The notes: generated by a model from the sequence alone, not told the origin. Shown: positions 24,547 to 33,923, numbered from the stretch's first letter. The stretch: DNA of 64,000 nt from Gelidibacter japonicus (GCF_010725055.1 NZ_BJKB01000020.1:1-64000); one strand, 5' to 3'. A program made the numbers and translations.

Positions 24547-26214
24547 TTAGAAAAGACCTTCAATAGTTCCATTCTTATCAATGGTAATCTTCTCAGCCGC
24601 AGGCCTTGTTGGTAATCCGGGCATACGCAACATATTTCCCGCAATTGGAATAACAAATCCGGCTCCTGTGGCAATTTCAAACTCCCTTACATGAATATCA
24701 AAGTGCATAGGACGTCCTAATCGCTTCTGATCATCACTAAAGCTTTTTTCCGTTTTAGCCATACAGACAGGTAAATTTCCAAATCCCATGGCCTCAAATC
24801 TACGTAATTGCGATTTTGCCATATCACTTAAAACAACCTTCTTGCCACCGTAAACAGTTTGACAAATCTTTTCCATTTTGGCGTGTATACTGTCATCAAG
24901 ATTGTAGGTAGGTTGAAATTGATCAGTACAAGAATTCGCGGCTTTAATTACCTTTTCTGCCAAATCTAAACATCCTTTACCACCTTTCTCCCAACCATAA
25001 CTCAAGGCCACCGGAACTCCCAATTTTTCACAATGTTCCTTTACTATTTGCATCTCCGCTTCTGTATCCGATTTAAAAGCGTTTATGGAAACAACGATAG
25101 GAATCCCAAAACCTTTCAGACTGGCGATATGCCCATCCAAATTGGGAAGCCCTTTCACGAGCGCTTCTACATCTTCTTGTGTAATTTCTTTTAAGGACTT
25201 TCCACCGTGGTATTTTAAGGCCCTAATGGTAGCCACCAAAACAATGGTTTTGGGAGAAATACCAGCGGCGCGACACTTAATATTCATAAATTTTTCCGCG
25301 CCTAAATCAGATCCAAATCCCGCTTCGGTGATGGTATAATCACTTAAGGACATCCCCATCTTTGTCGCGACAATCGAATTGGTGCCTTGAGCAATATTGG
25401 CAAACGGTCCGCCGTGAATAATTGCCGGAGACCCTTCTAATGTTTGGACCAAATTAGGTTTTATGGCATCTTTTAACAGCACCGCCATAGCACCTTCTGC
25501 ATTCAAGTCTTTAGCGAAAACAGGCTTGCCCTCCCAAGTGTCTCCCACATAAATATTTCCACATCTTTCTTTAAGATCTTCCAAGTCTGTTGCTAAACAG
25601 AGAATGGCCATAATCTCAGATGCTGCAGTAATATTAAAGCCTGTTTCTCTTGGAACACCGCCTGCTTTTCCGCCAAGTGCCACCACAATAGTTCTCAACC
25701 CGCGGTCATTCATATCCATACACCGCTTCCAGGTTACAGTTCTATGATCAATTCCCAAGCTTCTCGATTTGCTTTGAATGTTATTTTCTATTAGAGCAGA
25801 AAGAAGATTGTTTGCCTTTTCAATAGCGTGAAAATCTCCCGTAAAATGCAGGTTGATATCTACCATAGGAATAACCTGGCTCCAACCCCCACCAGCAGCA
25901 CCTCCTTTGATACCAAATACAGGACCCAAACTCGGCTCTCGAATCACCGCAACAGCTTTCTTTTTTAAAATATTGAGCGCATCAACCAATCCTATGGAAG
26001 TGGTGGTTTTACCTTCACCAGGAGGTGTAGGCGTAATTGCAGTTACTAAAATAAGATGGTTGGATTTCACCTTGTCTTCATCAATTAAATCCAAAGGAAT
26101 TTTGGCTTTGTCGTTTCCGTAGTATTCCAATTTCTCTTCAGCAATATCCATTTTTGCTGCTATTTCTCTGATATGTTTAGGGGTAACGCTTTGTGCAATC
26201 TGTATTTCTGTCAT
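24547..26214 (-). CDS. fhs: Formate-tetrahydrofolate ligase
   Basis: From the ATG at 26214 the enzyme is 555 residues, the normal size for Fhs. It has the P-loop TPPGEGKTTTSIGL, the family segments EPSLGPVFGIKGGAAGGG and HFTGDFHAIEKANNLLSAL, and the folate-binding end VIPIAGNMLRMPGLPTRPAA. It makes 10-formyl-THF from formate, THF and ATP in the cytosol, feeding purine and formyl-Met synthesis. An in-frame ATG at 26286 would add 24 hydrophobic residues not found in the family and is rejected as the start. Nearby gcvP, purE and purK belong to the same one-carbon/purine network but not to this transcript. Confidence 0.96.
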   Translation of the reverse strand: MTEIQIAQSVTPKHIREIAAKMDIAEEKLEYYGNDKAKIPLDLIDEDKVKSNHLILVTAITPTPPGEGKTTTSIGLVDALNILKKKAVAVIREPSLGPVFGIKGGAAGGGWSQVIPMVDINLHFTGDFHAIEKANNLLSALIENNIQSKSRSLGIDHRTVTWKRCMDMNDRGLRTIVVALGGKAGGVPRETGFNITAASEIMAILCLATDLEDLKERCGNIYVGDTWEGKPVFAKDLNAEGAMAVLLKDAIKPNLVQTLEGSPAIIHGGPFANIAQGTNSIVATKMGMSLSDYTITEAGFGSDLGAEKFMNIKCRAAGISPKTIVLVATIRALKYHGGKSLKEITQEDVEALVKGLPNLDGHIASLKGFGIPIVVSINAFKSDTEAEMQIVKEHCEKLGVPVALSYGWEKGGKGCLDLAEKVIKAANSCTDQFQPTYNLDDSIHAKMEKICQTVYGGKKVVLSDMAKSQLRRFEAMGFGNLPVCMAKTEKSFSDDQKRLGRPMHFDIHVREFEIATGAGFVIPIAGNMLRMPGLPTRPAAEKITIDKNGTIEGLF

Positions 26215-26518
26215 AAGAATAATGTTAATTTTAGAAGTGGGATAAAGGTAAAGTTTCACTAAAGAAAATAATATGACTATTGTCATCTCAACTCTAAGAC
26301 TGAAGTTTACACTTGTTTAATTAGGAGAAAATCGAGTCAGTTTATTGTGTTTGGAAATAAGATGGTACCGTTGTCAGCTTAAGCTCAGTATTACAATTGG
26401 TGTTTCTACATAAAAAACCAAATGAGGCACTTGTGTATCAAAATGACCTCTAGAGAATTAGAAAAGAATGGCACAAATCAGCATATAAACAGCCTCCAAA
26501 AGCTCAACATTCCTGAAG
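26215..26518. other. Intergenic region without recognisable features
   Basis: About 300 bp between fhs and the methyltransferase gene, which is transcribed towards it. A TACCTTTA sequence on the minus strand (about 26250) differs by one base from a -7 element and may serve fhs. Nothing else is seen. Confidence 0.45.
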
Positions 26519-27169
26519 TCAAAAAATAGTATAAAGCGTAGTCACAATAATCCCTTTACCCTCATTTAGAGGAACAGACACTAATTGTTTTTCATCTTTA
26601 ATCTTAAAATTAAACGGTGGAGCCAATAGATCTAAGCCACTAGCCTTTTTCAGTCTAATTCCCTGTCCTGAAATAATATCTTTATTGGGGACAAAGTCTG
26701 CTTCCGGTAAATGCTCGGTTAAAATGACATATTTAAAATCGGCCAATTTTTCGACTATTCGTTGTATTTCTACATTAGATAAATGCTGGAGTACTTGTCT
26801 TAATATAGCGCAATCTCCAGAAGGCAAATCATCCACTGCAATATTCAAACAATGGAATTCTAAATTTTCTTCTTTAAATTTTTCTTTGTTATACGCAATA
26901 ATATCTGCTACGATATCTATCGCCACATACTTTTTAGTGAACTTCACCAATTCCTTGCCCACATTAAAGTCGCCACAGCCCAAATCACATACGACAAGAG
27001 GATTTTCAAAAGACGTCAGAAATGACACCAAAACATCTATATACGGTATTATTATTTCTGGATGATGCGACCCAATTCCTGAATAGAATTCAGAATTGCC
27101 ACTGCCCCATAGCTTCATGGCATAAATTTGTTCCATCGCTTCTTTAGTAGGCCAGGGTTTCTTTGACAT
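26519..27169 (-). CDS. Class I SAM-dependent methyltransferase
   Basis: From the ATG at 27169 (MSKKPWPTKEAMEQIY) the protein has 216 residues. Motif I is VVCDLGCGDFNVG, which binds the methionine end of SAM, motif II-like YVAIDIVAD supplies the acidic ribose ligand, and CAILRQVLQHLSNVEIQRI follows the layout of small-molecule methyltransferases. The substrate is not evident. An earlier ATG at 27223 would add a Lys-rich 18-residue tail and is less likely. It has no clear operon partner; the initiator tRNA lies about 220 bp upstream. Confidence 0.85.
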   Translation of the reverse strand: MSKKPWPTKEAMEQIYAMKLWGSGNSEFYSGIGSHHPEIIIPYIDVLVSFLTSFENPLVVCDLGCGDFNVGKELVKFTKKYVAIDIVADIIAYNKEKFKEENLEFHCLNIAVDDLPSGDCAILRQVLQHLSNVEIQRIVEKLADFKYVILTEHLPEADFVPNKDIISGQGIRLKKASGLDLLAPPFNFKIKDEKQLVSVPLNEGKGIIVTTLYTIF

Positions 27170-27346
27170 TTTTGTTCCGTTTTCTTTCTTCTTAATGAGT
27201 ACTTTTTTTAAGCATAATTCCACAATTCAAAGATGCAAAGAACGAAGGGTTCTTCCTAAATCGATTATCTACACTTTATGCTTAATCTCAAAATCTCACG
27301 ACTTTTTGACTTGATCCTTGTTCCGTTATTCTGTACCCATGGCCAT

Positions 27347-27377
27347 AAAAAAAGCCTCTCAATTTCTTGAAAGGCTT
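27347..27377 (-). terminator. Rho-independent terminator after the initiator tRNA
   Basis: On the minus strand AAGCCTTTCAA-GAAA-TTGAGAGGCTT forms an 11-bp stem (one wobble) followed by a T-tract, starting a few nt after the tRNA 3' end. Confidence 0.88.
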
Positions 27378-27388
27378 GTCTTTGTTAG

Positions 27389-27461
<73 letters not shown>

Positions 27462-27532
27462 ATATAAATTAAAATGATTCTCTTAGCTTTTAACTCTCGG
27501 TTCATAATACCGACTGCCTCATTTTAGGACTG

Positions 27533-27540
27533 CAAATATA
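27533..27540 (-). promoter_or_regulatory. -7 promoter element of tRNA-fMet
   Basis: TATATTTG on the minus strand matches TAnnTTTG exactly, about 70 nt before the tRNA 5' end. No clear TTTG is seen at the -33 position. Confidence 0.55.
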
Positions 27541-27575
27541 ATAGCTTTTTTCTGATTATAAAAACTTTATTTCAT

Positions 27576-27606
27576 AAAAAACTCCCAACAAATAAATGTT
27601 GGGAGT
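27576..27606 (-). terminator. Rho-independent terminator of the LRR gene
   Basis: ACTCCCAACA-TTTATT-TGTTGGGAGT on the minus strand is a perfect 10-bp stem followed by TTTTTAT, starting 23 nt after the LRR stop codon. Confidence 0.92.
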
Positions 27607-27628
27607 CTGTCATATTGTGATGCTAATG

Positions 27629-28534
27629 CTAATCCTCTGTGTCTAAAGTAGCAAGGACCCCACCAGGCTTTGTATTTTGATAATCAAACGCAATTAAATT
27701 AGGAAACTGTTTTTCCAATTGCGCCAATTCTCCTTTAAAACTATTGTTTCCTATAAGAAGAACCTTAAGCTTGCTCAATTTTACCATTTGTGAAGGTAAA
27801 TCGCCATAAAAAGCGTTGTTCGACAACACCAATTCTTCAAGATTGGATAACTCACCAATCGATTCTGGAATAGTACCCAATAGTTGGTTGTCAAAAACAC
27901 TTAATGATTTCAAATTTTTGAGCTGGGACAAATTGGAAGGCAGTTTTCCTGTCAAGGTATTACTGCTGATTACAAGTGTTTGTAAGTTTGTAAGATTTTC
28001 CACAGATTGCGGAATGGATCCACTTAAGTTATTATTGTATAATTCTAAGGTCTTCAATTTTGATAAGTTTCCGATCTTGTTTGGAATCTGCCCTGACAAT
28101 TCGTTCATGAACAGTTGCAGAGATTCCAACGATGACAGCGTTGTCACCTCTTCTGGGATAGTACCATGAAGTTTATTAAAAGCTAAGTTGATTTCCTTCA
28201 GAGCTGTTAATTTCCCGATACTTGCCGGGATAGGACCCGAAATTGAATTTCTGAATAGGCTTAAGTGCTCAAGGTGAATTAAATCACCAATTTCCATCGG
28301 CAATACACCCACTAAATTATTGAAATCCAAATTAAGTGAAACTACCTTATTGTCGACAATGTTCACCCCGTGCCATGTATCCACAGGAGAATCAATATCC
28401 CAAGGGTTGAGCCAAGCCTCACCATTGGTAGAGTTGCAAAGTTCTATAAGGGCATTTTTTTCTTGAGTAGAAATTTGACCAAAAGAGAAAATGGTCATTA
28501 AGAATAACGATATTGTAAGTTTGAAAGCTTTCAT
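27629..28534 (-). CDS. Secreted leucine-rich repeat protein, plant-type LRR
   Basis: From the ATG at 28534 (MKAFKLTISLFLMTIFSFG) the product is 301 residues with a signal peptide. An N-terminal capping segment (ALIELCNSTNGEAWLNPWD) is followed by nine LRRs of 24 residues of the L-x-x-L-x-L-x-x-N-x-L-x-G-x-I/L-P type, for example ALKEINLAFNKLHGTIPEEV and KLKTLELYNNNLSGSIPQSV. This is the plant/bacterial S-type LRR found in surface and secreted flavobacterial proteins. It probably binds protein or glycan outside the cell. No T9SS sorting domain is visible. A start at 28639 would place 35 residues before the signal and is rejected. Confidence 0.9.
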   Translation of the reverse strand: MKAFKLTISLFLMTIFSFGQISTQEKNALIELCNSTNGEAWLNPWDIDSPVDTWHGVNIVDNKVVSLNLDFNNLVGVLPMEIGDLIHLEHLSLFRNSISGPIPASIGKLTALKEINLAFNKLHGTIPEEVTTLSSLESLQLFMNELSGQIPNKIGNLSKLKTLELYNNNLSGSIPQSVENLTNLQTLVISSNTLTGKLPSNLSQLKNLKSLSVFDNQLLGTIPESIGELSNLEELVLSNNAFYGDLPSQMVKLSKLKVLLIGNNSFKGELAQLEKQFPNLIAFDYQNTKPGGVLATLDTED

Positions 28535-28741
28535 AAAAATAAATTTGGTTGGGACATGTACATAACGAATGTATAATAATATCGATGAATAACCAATTAT
28601 TTTCGATGAACTGCATAACTTCAAATTACAGAAAATCACAATCTATTGATAATGAGTCAATTTAATTTATAGGGAATTTCTAAAAATTGAGCATAAAAAG
28701 AAGAGAATAGAAACAACTATATATAGAGAATTGCTTATCAA

Positions 28742-29275
28742 TTATTTCTTTTTAGGCGCAGGTGGATATCCTGACAACACCTTTTCAACAATGGCTCTAA
28801 ATTGAGATTCCTTCACTTCTGGTCTAGCATTTGGCTGATAAGAACTTTCACTAATGGCCTGCCAAAACAGTCCTGATCTATCTTCATCTACAAATTCAAA
28901 TACAATCTCCCTAGTTATCTTTGCTTGCCCAACGGGAATACCTATGGAAATTCCGCCGCCAACGTTGCCGCCACTACCACCAACGCCAACGCCCATATTA
29001 CTGCGTTGCGCTTCTTGATAGCTGCTGCTATTTATATTAATTAGAAAATCGGGAGAATCTGATAAACTCAAGCCTTTCGCCTGCAAGCCCGCATCTAAGG
29101 CATCCAAAAGCCTTTTCGAATCCAATTCGCTCATCCCCATATTCATATCGCCATAATAGTTATAGGATTTATAGAGATTGAAATCTGTGGCTCTTTCATA
29201 ATCATAATTAACGCGCACAGCAGCACAAGACACAACAATAAGGGAAAGCCCAAGTAGGATGAGTGATTTTTTCAT
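28742..29275 (-). CDS. DUF4136 domain lipoprotein
   Basis: This 177-residue protein has a lipoprotein signal (SLIVVS before Cys17) and the DUF4136 pattern: VNYDYERATDFNLYKSYNYY near the start, a glycine-rich loop (GVGVGGSGGNVGGGISIGIP) in the middle and the end FRAIVEKVLSGYPP. Members are common periplasm-facing lipoproteins of Bacteroidetes with no known biochemical role. It lies downstream of the SDR gene but is separated from it by a strong hairpin, so it probably has its own promoter (TACCTTTA is present near 29290). Confidence 0.88.
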   Translation of the reverse strand: MKKSLILLGLSLIVVSCAAVRVNYDYERATDFNLYKSYNYYGDMNMGMSELDSKRLLDALDAGLQAKGLSLSDSPDFLININSSSYQEAQRSNMGVGVGGSGGNVGGGISIGIPVGQAKITREIVFEFVDEDRSGLFWQAISESSYQPNARPEVKESQFRAIVEKVLSGYPPAPKKK

Positions 29276-29304
29276 GGTTTTTTTATTTTAAAGGTAATAA
29301 AAAT

Positions 29305-29358
29305 AATGCCTCTTTAACATTTCTCAATGTCAAAAGACAGGAAATTGCAAGAGGCATT
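29305..29358 (-). terminator. Nested three-tier hairpin between SDR and DUF4136 genes
   Basis: A 54-nt inverted repeat has outer arms AATGCCTCTT/AAGAGGCATT, a middle pair ATTTC/GAAAT and an inner TGTC-AAAA-GACA hairpin. On the minus strand it is followed by ATTTTTATT. It starts about 27 nt after the SDR stop codon and probably ends that transcript, though the nested architecture is more elaborate than a usual terminator. Confidence 0.65.
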
Positions 29359-29384
29359 CTAGCTAAACATTTAACAATCTATCT

Positions 29385-30110
29385 TCATTTACTTGGGGGC
29401 ATGGTTGGTCTTACCTCAATTTTACTAGGCAACGTGCGCTCATTCATTTTTAACAAACCAACAACCAATTCACCAATATCTTCACTTTGGATTTTCCAGG
29501 CGTCGCTTGGATCCGGCTGGTTGCCATTAAAATATGTTGACACCGAACCTGGCATGATCGTACTCACTTTGACATTATGCTGTCTCAAATCCAACATCAC
29601 GGATTGTGTAAACCCGGTAACCCCAAATTTGCTGGCATTATAAGCTGAACCACCCGCAAAAAAATTGGTACCTGCCAAACTTGAGATACTAATAAAATAG
29701 CCATTTGATTTCTTGAGCGCATCCACACTCGACTTAATTGTGTAAAACACCCCTGTAAGATTAGTATCTATCGTTTCTTGCCATTGCTCCGGAGTTAACT
29801 CTTCAATGGGCGCAAAATGCCCTAATCCTGCGTTCGCCACTACAATGTCCAATTGTCCAAATTCTGACAGCACTTGTTTTACCGCATTTTGTTGGCTTTC
29901 ATATTTCCTAACATCGGCTTCAATACCTATCGCTTTCGCTGTTGTTTTACAGTTCCTTGAAAGTTCCGCCGCCGCTTCTTTGGCGCTGGCTTCATCTCTA
30001 CTGGTTATGGCTACACTTACGCCCTCATTTAACAAACTCATGGCTACGCCGTAGCCAATTCCTTTACTGCCGCCTGTAATTAAGGCAACTTTATGGTTTA
30101 GATTTTTCAT
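29385..30110 (-). CDS. SDR family NAD(P)-dependent oxidoreductase (FabG-like)
   Basis: The 241-residue classical short-chain dehydrogenase has the cofactor motif TGGSKGIGYG (residues 12-21), NAG at VVANAGLG, catalytic Ser in ISISSLAGTN and the YxxxK pair in AYNASKFG. Length and motif spacing are normal. Such enzymes reduce or oxidise an alcohol or ketone; the sequence of the substrate loop does not let me assign one, although the group is often annotated as 3-ketoacyl-ACP reductase. It has its own promoter element just upstream (TAACTTTG at 30127-30134) and a hairpin downstream, so it is probably monocistronic. Confidence 0.9.
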   Translation of the reverse strand: MKNLNHKVALITGGSKGIGYGVAMSLLNEGVSVAITSRDEASAKEAAAELSRNCKTTAKAIGIEADVRKYESQQNAVKQVLSEFGQLDIVVANAGLGHFAPIEELTPEQWQETIDTNLTGVFYTIKSSVDALKKSNGYFISISSLAGTNFFAGGSAYNASKFGVTGFTQSVMLDLRQHNVKVSTIMPGSVSTYFNGNQPDPSDAWKIQSEDIGELVVGLLKMNERTLPSKIEVRPTMPPSK

Positions 30111-30126
30111 TTTATATCGTTTTACC

Positions 30127-30134
30127 CAAAGTTA
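30127..30134 (-). promoter_or_regulatory. -7 promoter element of the SDR gene
   Basis: TAACTTTG on the minus strand matches TAnnTTTG, 16 nt before the start codon; the -33 element is not obvious. Confidence 0.45.
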
Positions 30135-30372
30135 CGAAAGGAAAAATCCAAGACTTCATAAGAATTACTAAAATTGTATTAAATGTTTTATTTAAGAAGT
30201 GTTTAGACTCGTATGCTGAAAATGAAAGCAAAAAGGTAGAAAAGAATCATAAAATCATGAAGCCCCACTTTATCAACTGGAAATTAATGGTCAAAAAATA
30301 ACGAAATCACACAACTGAGGTCGAGCGCCACAATTTCGAAGAAACAGAACGAGGAAACGATTAATTCTAAAA

Positions 30373-31371
30373 TTAGGTATGCAGCATTTTCCAAAGTCTA
30401 TCCTTCAATTCAGTGATGCCCTTTTGAGCTACAGCGGAGATGAATATATAATCTTTTGGTAAAGTTTTATCGAGTTCAATTTTGAGTTCCGCTTCAAGCT
30501 CAGCATCAAGGAGATCGCTTTTTGAAATGGCAATCAAGCGTTCTTTATCCAACATTTCCGGATTGTAGCGACGCAACTCATCCAATAAAATTTCATATTG
30601 TTCAAGAATATCTTTAGCATCTGCAGGAATCAAAAACAGGAGGATTGAATTACGTTCAATATGTCTTAAAAAGTAATGTCCGAGGCCTCTACCTTCCGCG
30701 GCACCTTCGATAATTCCAGGAATATCCGCCATGACAAAAGTCTGAAAATCACGATACTCCACAATACCTAAATTGGGTTTAAGTGTAGTAAATTCATAAT
30801 CGGCTATCTTTGGTTTAGCCGAGGTAATCACCGACAGTAAAGTTGATTTTCCGGCATTTGGAAAGCCTACAAGACCAACATCGGCCAGAATTTTAAGCTC
30901 CAAAAGGATGTCGCGTTCCTGCAACGGAATTCCAGGCTGGGCATAGCGTGGCGTCTGATTGGTAGAGGTGCGAAAATGCCAGTTTCCCAATCCGCCCTTT
31001 CCGCCTTCGACTATAATTTTCTCTTCGCCGTGTTCGGTAATTTCAAAAATGACGTCATTGGTCTCAGCGTCTTTGACCACCGTTCCCAATGGCACATCAA
31101 CATAAACATCTGCACCGTCAGCACCAGTACTTCTTGAGGCACTCCCGTGTCCTCCATGCTCGGCTCTAATATGCTTTTTAAACTTTAAATGGAATAAGGT
31201 CCATAGATTTTCGTTGCCCCTTATAATGACATGACCACCACGACCACCATCACCACCATCAGGCCCCCCTTTGGTGATGTATTTTTCACGGTGCAAGTGC
31301 ATAGAACCTTTGCCTCCGTTTCCGGATTGGACGTTCATTTTTATATAATCAACAAAATTTCCTTCGGTCAT
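30373..31371 (-). CDS. obgE: GTPase ObgE
   Basis: The protein of 332 residues begins with the glycine-rich Obg fold (about 1-158: [32 protein letters not shown]) and has a G domain with P-loop GFPNAGKST, switch region [24 protein letters not shown] and SKSD as the NKxD equivalent. Obg proteins bind the large ribosomal subunit and ppGpp and are essential in ribosome maturation. The C-terminal OCT domain of some relatives is absent, as usual in Bacteroidetes. A GTG two codons upstream is in frame, but the ATG at 31371 ([11 protein letters not shown]) matches the family start. Confidence 0.96.
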   Translation of the reverse strand: MTEGNFVDYIKMNVQSGNGGKGSMHLHREKYITKGGPDGGDGGRGGHVIIRGNENLWTLFHLKFKKHIRAEHGGHGSASRSTGADGADVYVDVPLGTVVKDAETNDVIFEITEHGEEKIIVEGGKGGLGNWHFRTSTNQTPRYAQPGIPLQERDILLELKILADVGLVGFPNAGKSTLLSVITSAKPKIADYEFTTLKPNLGIVEYRDFQTFVMADIPGIIEGAAEGRGLGHYFLRHIERNSILLFLIPADAKDILEQYEILLDELRRYNPEMLDKERLIAISKSDLLDAELEAELKIELDKTLPKDYIFISAVAQKGITELKDRLWKMLHT

Positions 31372-31503
31372 GTCCACTTCCCACGAAAATGGGAGTCTTT
31401 TTAATTAAAATCCAATTTATAAAGGTGTTCAAAAAAGATAAAGCCCGATTTCATTAAAAATCGAACACCCAATGCATAAGATCACTCTATTTCAATAATC
31501 CAG

Positions 31504-32619
31504 TTATAGCGCATCAATCACTTTATTCAAACGCTCTGTAATTTCTGAGATGCTTCCAACACCATCTACGCCACAGTATTTATCCTGAGCCATATAATAA
31601 TCCTTCAAAATGGCTGTTTTCTTATAGTATTCATTGATACGGTTTCTGATGATTTGCTCATCGGCATCGTCCGGTCTTCCACTGGTTTTTCCACGACCTA
31701 GCAAACGTTCCACTAAAACCTCATCATCAACCTCAAGGGCAATCATGGCGTCAATCTGTGAATCTTTACTTTCCATCAGTTCATCCAAGGCTTTGGCTTG
31801 GGCTGTGGTTCTTGGGAAACCATCGAAAATAAAACCATTGGCACCTGCATTCTTTTCCACTTCGGAATTCAGCATGTCGATTGTGACCTGATCTGGAACC
31901 AATTCGCCCTTATCCATGAACGATTTGGCCAACATCCCTAATGCCGTTTCATTTTTGATATTGTACCTAAACACATCACCTGTAGAAATATGCACTAGAT
32001 TATAGGTCTCCTTTAAAAAATCAGCCTGTGTTCCTTTCCCTGCACCTGGAGGACCAAATAGCACAAAATTAGTCATATGTTGAGTCGTTTTTAATTGATA
32101 TACTTCTGGCAAATCTCTCCCCAATCCGTCATAATCCAAGCCGTAACCGACAATGAACTTTTTAGGAACATTAATACCAATATAATGTAGTTTAAAATCT
32201 TTTTTGTACGCTTCAGGTTTATGAAAGAGCGTGGCAATTTTCAGCTCCTTAACGTTTTCATTCTTGAAAATACGATGGATTTCCTCCAAAGTATTGCCCG
32301 TATCAATAATATCTTCAAGAATTACAACGGTTCTACCTGACAAATCCTGCGTCAATCCAATAAGACGTTCAATATCTTCCGTTGATTTTACCCCTTCATA
32401 AGACGCTAATTTAATAAACGTCACTTCGCACGGTTTTGGATACTTTTTCACAAAATCACTCACAAACATGAATGAGCCGTTCAAAACGCCAACGAATACA
32501 GGAATTTCGTCATTTATATCGTTCGCCACCTCGTCCACCAATCTTTGGACAGCAGTATCAATTTCCTTTTCCGATATAAAGGGTTTAAAATATAAATCGT
32601 GAAGCTTAATCAATGTCAT
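31504..32619 (-). CDS. Fused hypoxanthine phosphoribosyltransferase-adenylate kinase
   Basis: A single 371-residue frame contains two complete purine enzymes. Residues 1-180 are HPRT: VGVLNGSFMF, the PRPP loop VVILEDIIDTGNTLEE (about 98-113) and GYGLDYDGLGRDLPEVY. Residues 182-371 are short-type adenylate kinase: P-loop GPPGAGKGTQ (189-198), STGDVFR, FDGFPRTTAQA and RGKTSGRPDD with no LID insertion. The protein would both salvage hypoxanthine/guanine and interconvert AMP, ADP and ATP. The kinase starts at an in-frame Met182 (ATG at 32074-32076), so a separate kinase could also be made by internal initiation. The gene lies next to obgE on one strand and opposite purK. Fusions of this kind are, as far as I recall, known in some Flavobacteriaceae. 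Confidence 0.95.
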   Translation of the reverse strand: MTLIKLHDLYFKPFISEKEIDTAVQRLVDEVANDINDEIPVFVGVLNGSFMFVSDFVKKYPKPCEVTFIKLASYEGVKSTEDIERLIGLTQDLSGRTVVILEDIIDTGNTLEEIHRIFKNENVKELKIATLFHKPEAYKKDFKLHYIGINVPKKFIVGYGLDYDGLGRDLPEVYQLKTTQHMTNFVLFGPPGAGKGTQADFLKETYNLVHISTGDVFRYNIKNETALGMLAKSFMDKGELVPDQVTIDMLNSEVEKNAGANGFIFDGFPRTTAQAKALDELMESKDSQIDAMIALEVDDEVLVERLLGRGKTSGRPDDADEQIIRNRINEYYKKTAILKDYYMAQDKYCGVDGVGSISEITERLNKVIDAL

Positions 32620-32635
32620 TGGTTTTTAAAAGATG

Positions 32636-32643
32636 CAAATATA
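32636..32643 (-). promoter_or_regulatory. -7 promoter element of hpt-adk
   Basis: TATATTTG on the minus strand, 16 nt before the start codon, exactly matches TAnnTTTG. The upstream half is AT-rich without a clear TTTG. Confidence 0.55.
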
Positions 32644-32709
32644 CGCTTTTGATTTAAAAATTACTCCCGAAATTTCAGGATTTCATTTACAACTTTCAGA
32701 GTTTAAGCG

Positions 32710-32717
32710 TATTTTTG
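32710..32717 (+). promoter_or_regulatory. -7 promoter element of purK-purE
   Basis: TATTTTTG on the plus strand lies 51 nt before the purK start and matches TAnnTTTG. It is back-to-back with the hpt-adk promoter, so salvage and de novo purine genes share one short control region. Confidence 0.5.
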
Positions 32718-32768
32718 CCGTATTAACGACATAAATTTAAATGATTTCCCCCTGTAAGAACCTTAAAC

Positions 32769-33923
32769 ATGAATTATTTTTCCTCAAACTTTAAACTCGG
32801 TATTCTAGGTGGAGGCCAATTGGGCAAAATGCTGCTTACAGAAACTCGAAAATTTGACATTTACACCTGTGTCCTTGACCCCAGTGATGAAGCACCCTGT
32901 AAAATTGCCTGTAATGAATTTACCCAAGGCGATTTAATGGATTATGAAACGGTCGTCAATTTTGGAAAGCATGTAGATGTACTCACCATTGAAATTGAAA
33001 ATATCAACGCTAATGCTCTTGAAACCTTAGAAAAACAAGGCGTCAAAGTGTTTCCGTCGTCCAAAACTTTAAAAATCATTCAAAATAAGGCCACTCAAAA
33101 GTTGTTCTATGTGGACAATAATATTCCAACGGCCAATTTTACGCGTTTTGCCTACCTTTCTCAAATTGAAGACGCTATTGACAATGGCGGACTCCATTTG
33201 CCATTTGTTTGGAAAGCCGCTCAGTTTGGATATGATGGCAACGGAGTTAAAGTGGTGCGTAGCAAAGCAGACTTAAAAGATCTTCAAGATGGCGAATGTA
33301 TTGCAGAAACCATGATTCCTTTTAAAAACGAACTTGCGGTTATCGTCAGTAGAAATGTGAAAGGAGAAGTCAAGACCTATCCCGTAGTAGAAATGGAATT
33401 TCATCCAGAAGCCAATCAAGTGGAATATGTGATTTGTCCAGCGAGAATTGGTACTAAAATCGCCCATAAAGCTCAAGACATTGCTTTACAAGTATCGAAA
33501 GCCTTCAATCATGTTGGCCTATTGGCGGTAGAGATGTTTCAAACTCAAGATGACCAAATTCTTGTGAATGAAGTTGCGCCCCGACCACACAATTCGGGAC
33601 ATCATACTATTGAATCCAGTTACACCTCGCAGTTTGAGCAACACTTAAGAGCTATTTTGGATTTACCTTTAGGGAATACAAATAATAAAGTTGCAGCGGT
33701 AATGGTCAATTTGGTGGGTGCCGAAGGCCATTCTGGAGATGTCATTTATGAAAATATAGAAGATATTATGGCAATGGACGGCGTTACGCCGCATATTTAC
33801 GGCAAGAAGCAAACCAGGCCATTTCGAAAAATGGGACATGTAACGATTGTCAATGAAGATTTAAATGAAGCGCGACAAATTGCCGAGGATGTAAAGAATT
33901 TAATTAAAGTCATTAGTCAGTAA
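32769..33923 (+). CDS. purK: 5-(carboxyamino)imidazole ribonucleotide synthase
   Basis: The 384-residue ATP-grasp enzyme starts LGILGGGQLGKMLLTETRKF, the N-terminal signature of PurK, and has the central ATP-grasp blocks VWKAAQFGYDGNGVKVV and AETMIPFKNELAVIVSRN, and the metal-ligand segment LVNEVAPRPHNSGHHTIESS. It carboxylates AIR with bicarbonate and ATP in purine synthesis, and the product goes to PurE encoded 72 nt downstream. Length is standard. It is divergent from hpt-adk. Confidence 0.97.
   Translation: MNYFSSNFKLGILGGGQLGKMLLTETRKFDIYTCVLDPSDEAPCKIACNEFTQGDLMDYETVVNFGKHVDVLTIEIENINANALETLEKQGVKVFPSSKTLKIIQNKATQKLFYVDNNIPTANFTRFAYLSQIEDAIDNGGLHLPFVWKAAQFGYDGNGVKVVRSKADLKDLQDGECIAETMIPFKNELAVIVSRNVKGEVKTYPVVEMEFHPEANQVEYVICPARIGTKIAHKAQDIALQVSKAFNHVGLLAVEMFQTQDDQILVNEVAPRPHNSGHHTIESSYTSQFEQHLRAILDLPLGNTNNKVAAVMVNLVGAEGHSGDVIYENIEDIMAMDGVTPHIYGKKQTRPFRKMGHVTIVNEDLNEARQIAEDVKNLIKVISQ

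Noticed and set aside
31385-31405. Hairpin TCCCA-CGAAAA-TGGGA as terminator
   Set aside because: It lies upstream of obgE on the minus strand with no plus-strand gene ending there, so a terminator makes no sense; perhaps a degraded copy of the CCCGC-ACGAAA-GCGGG element.
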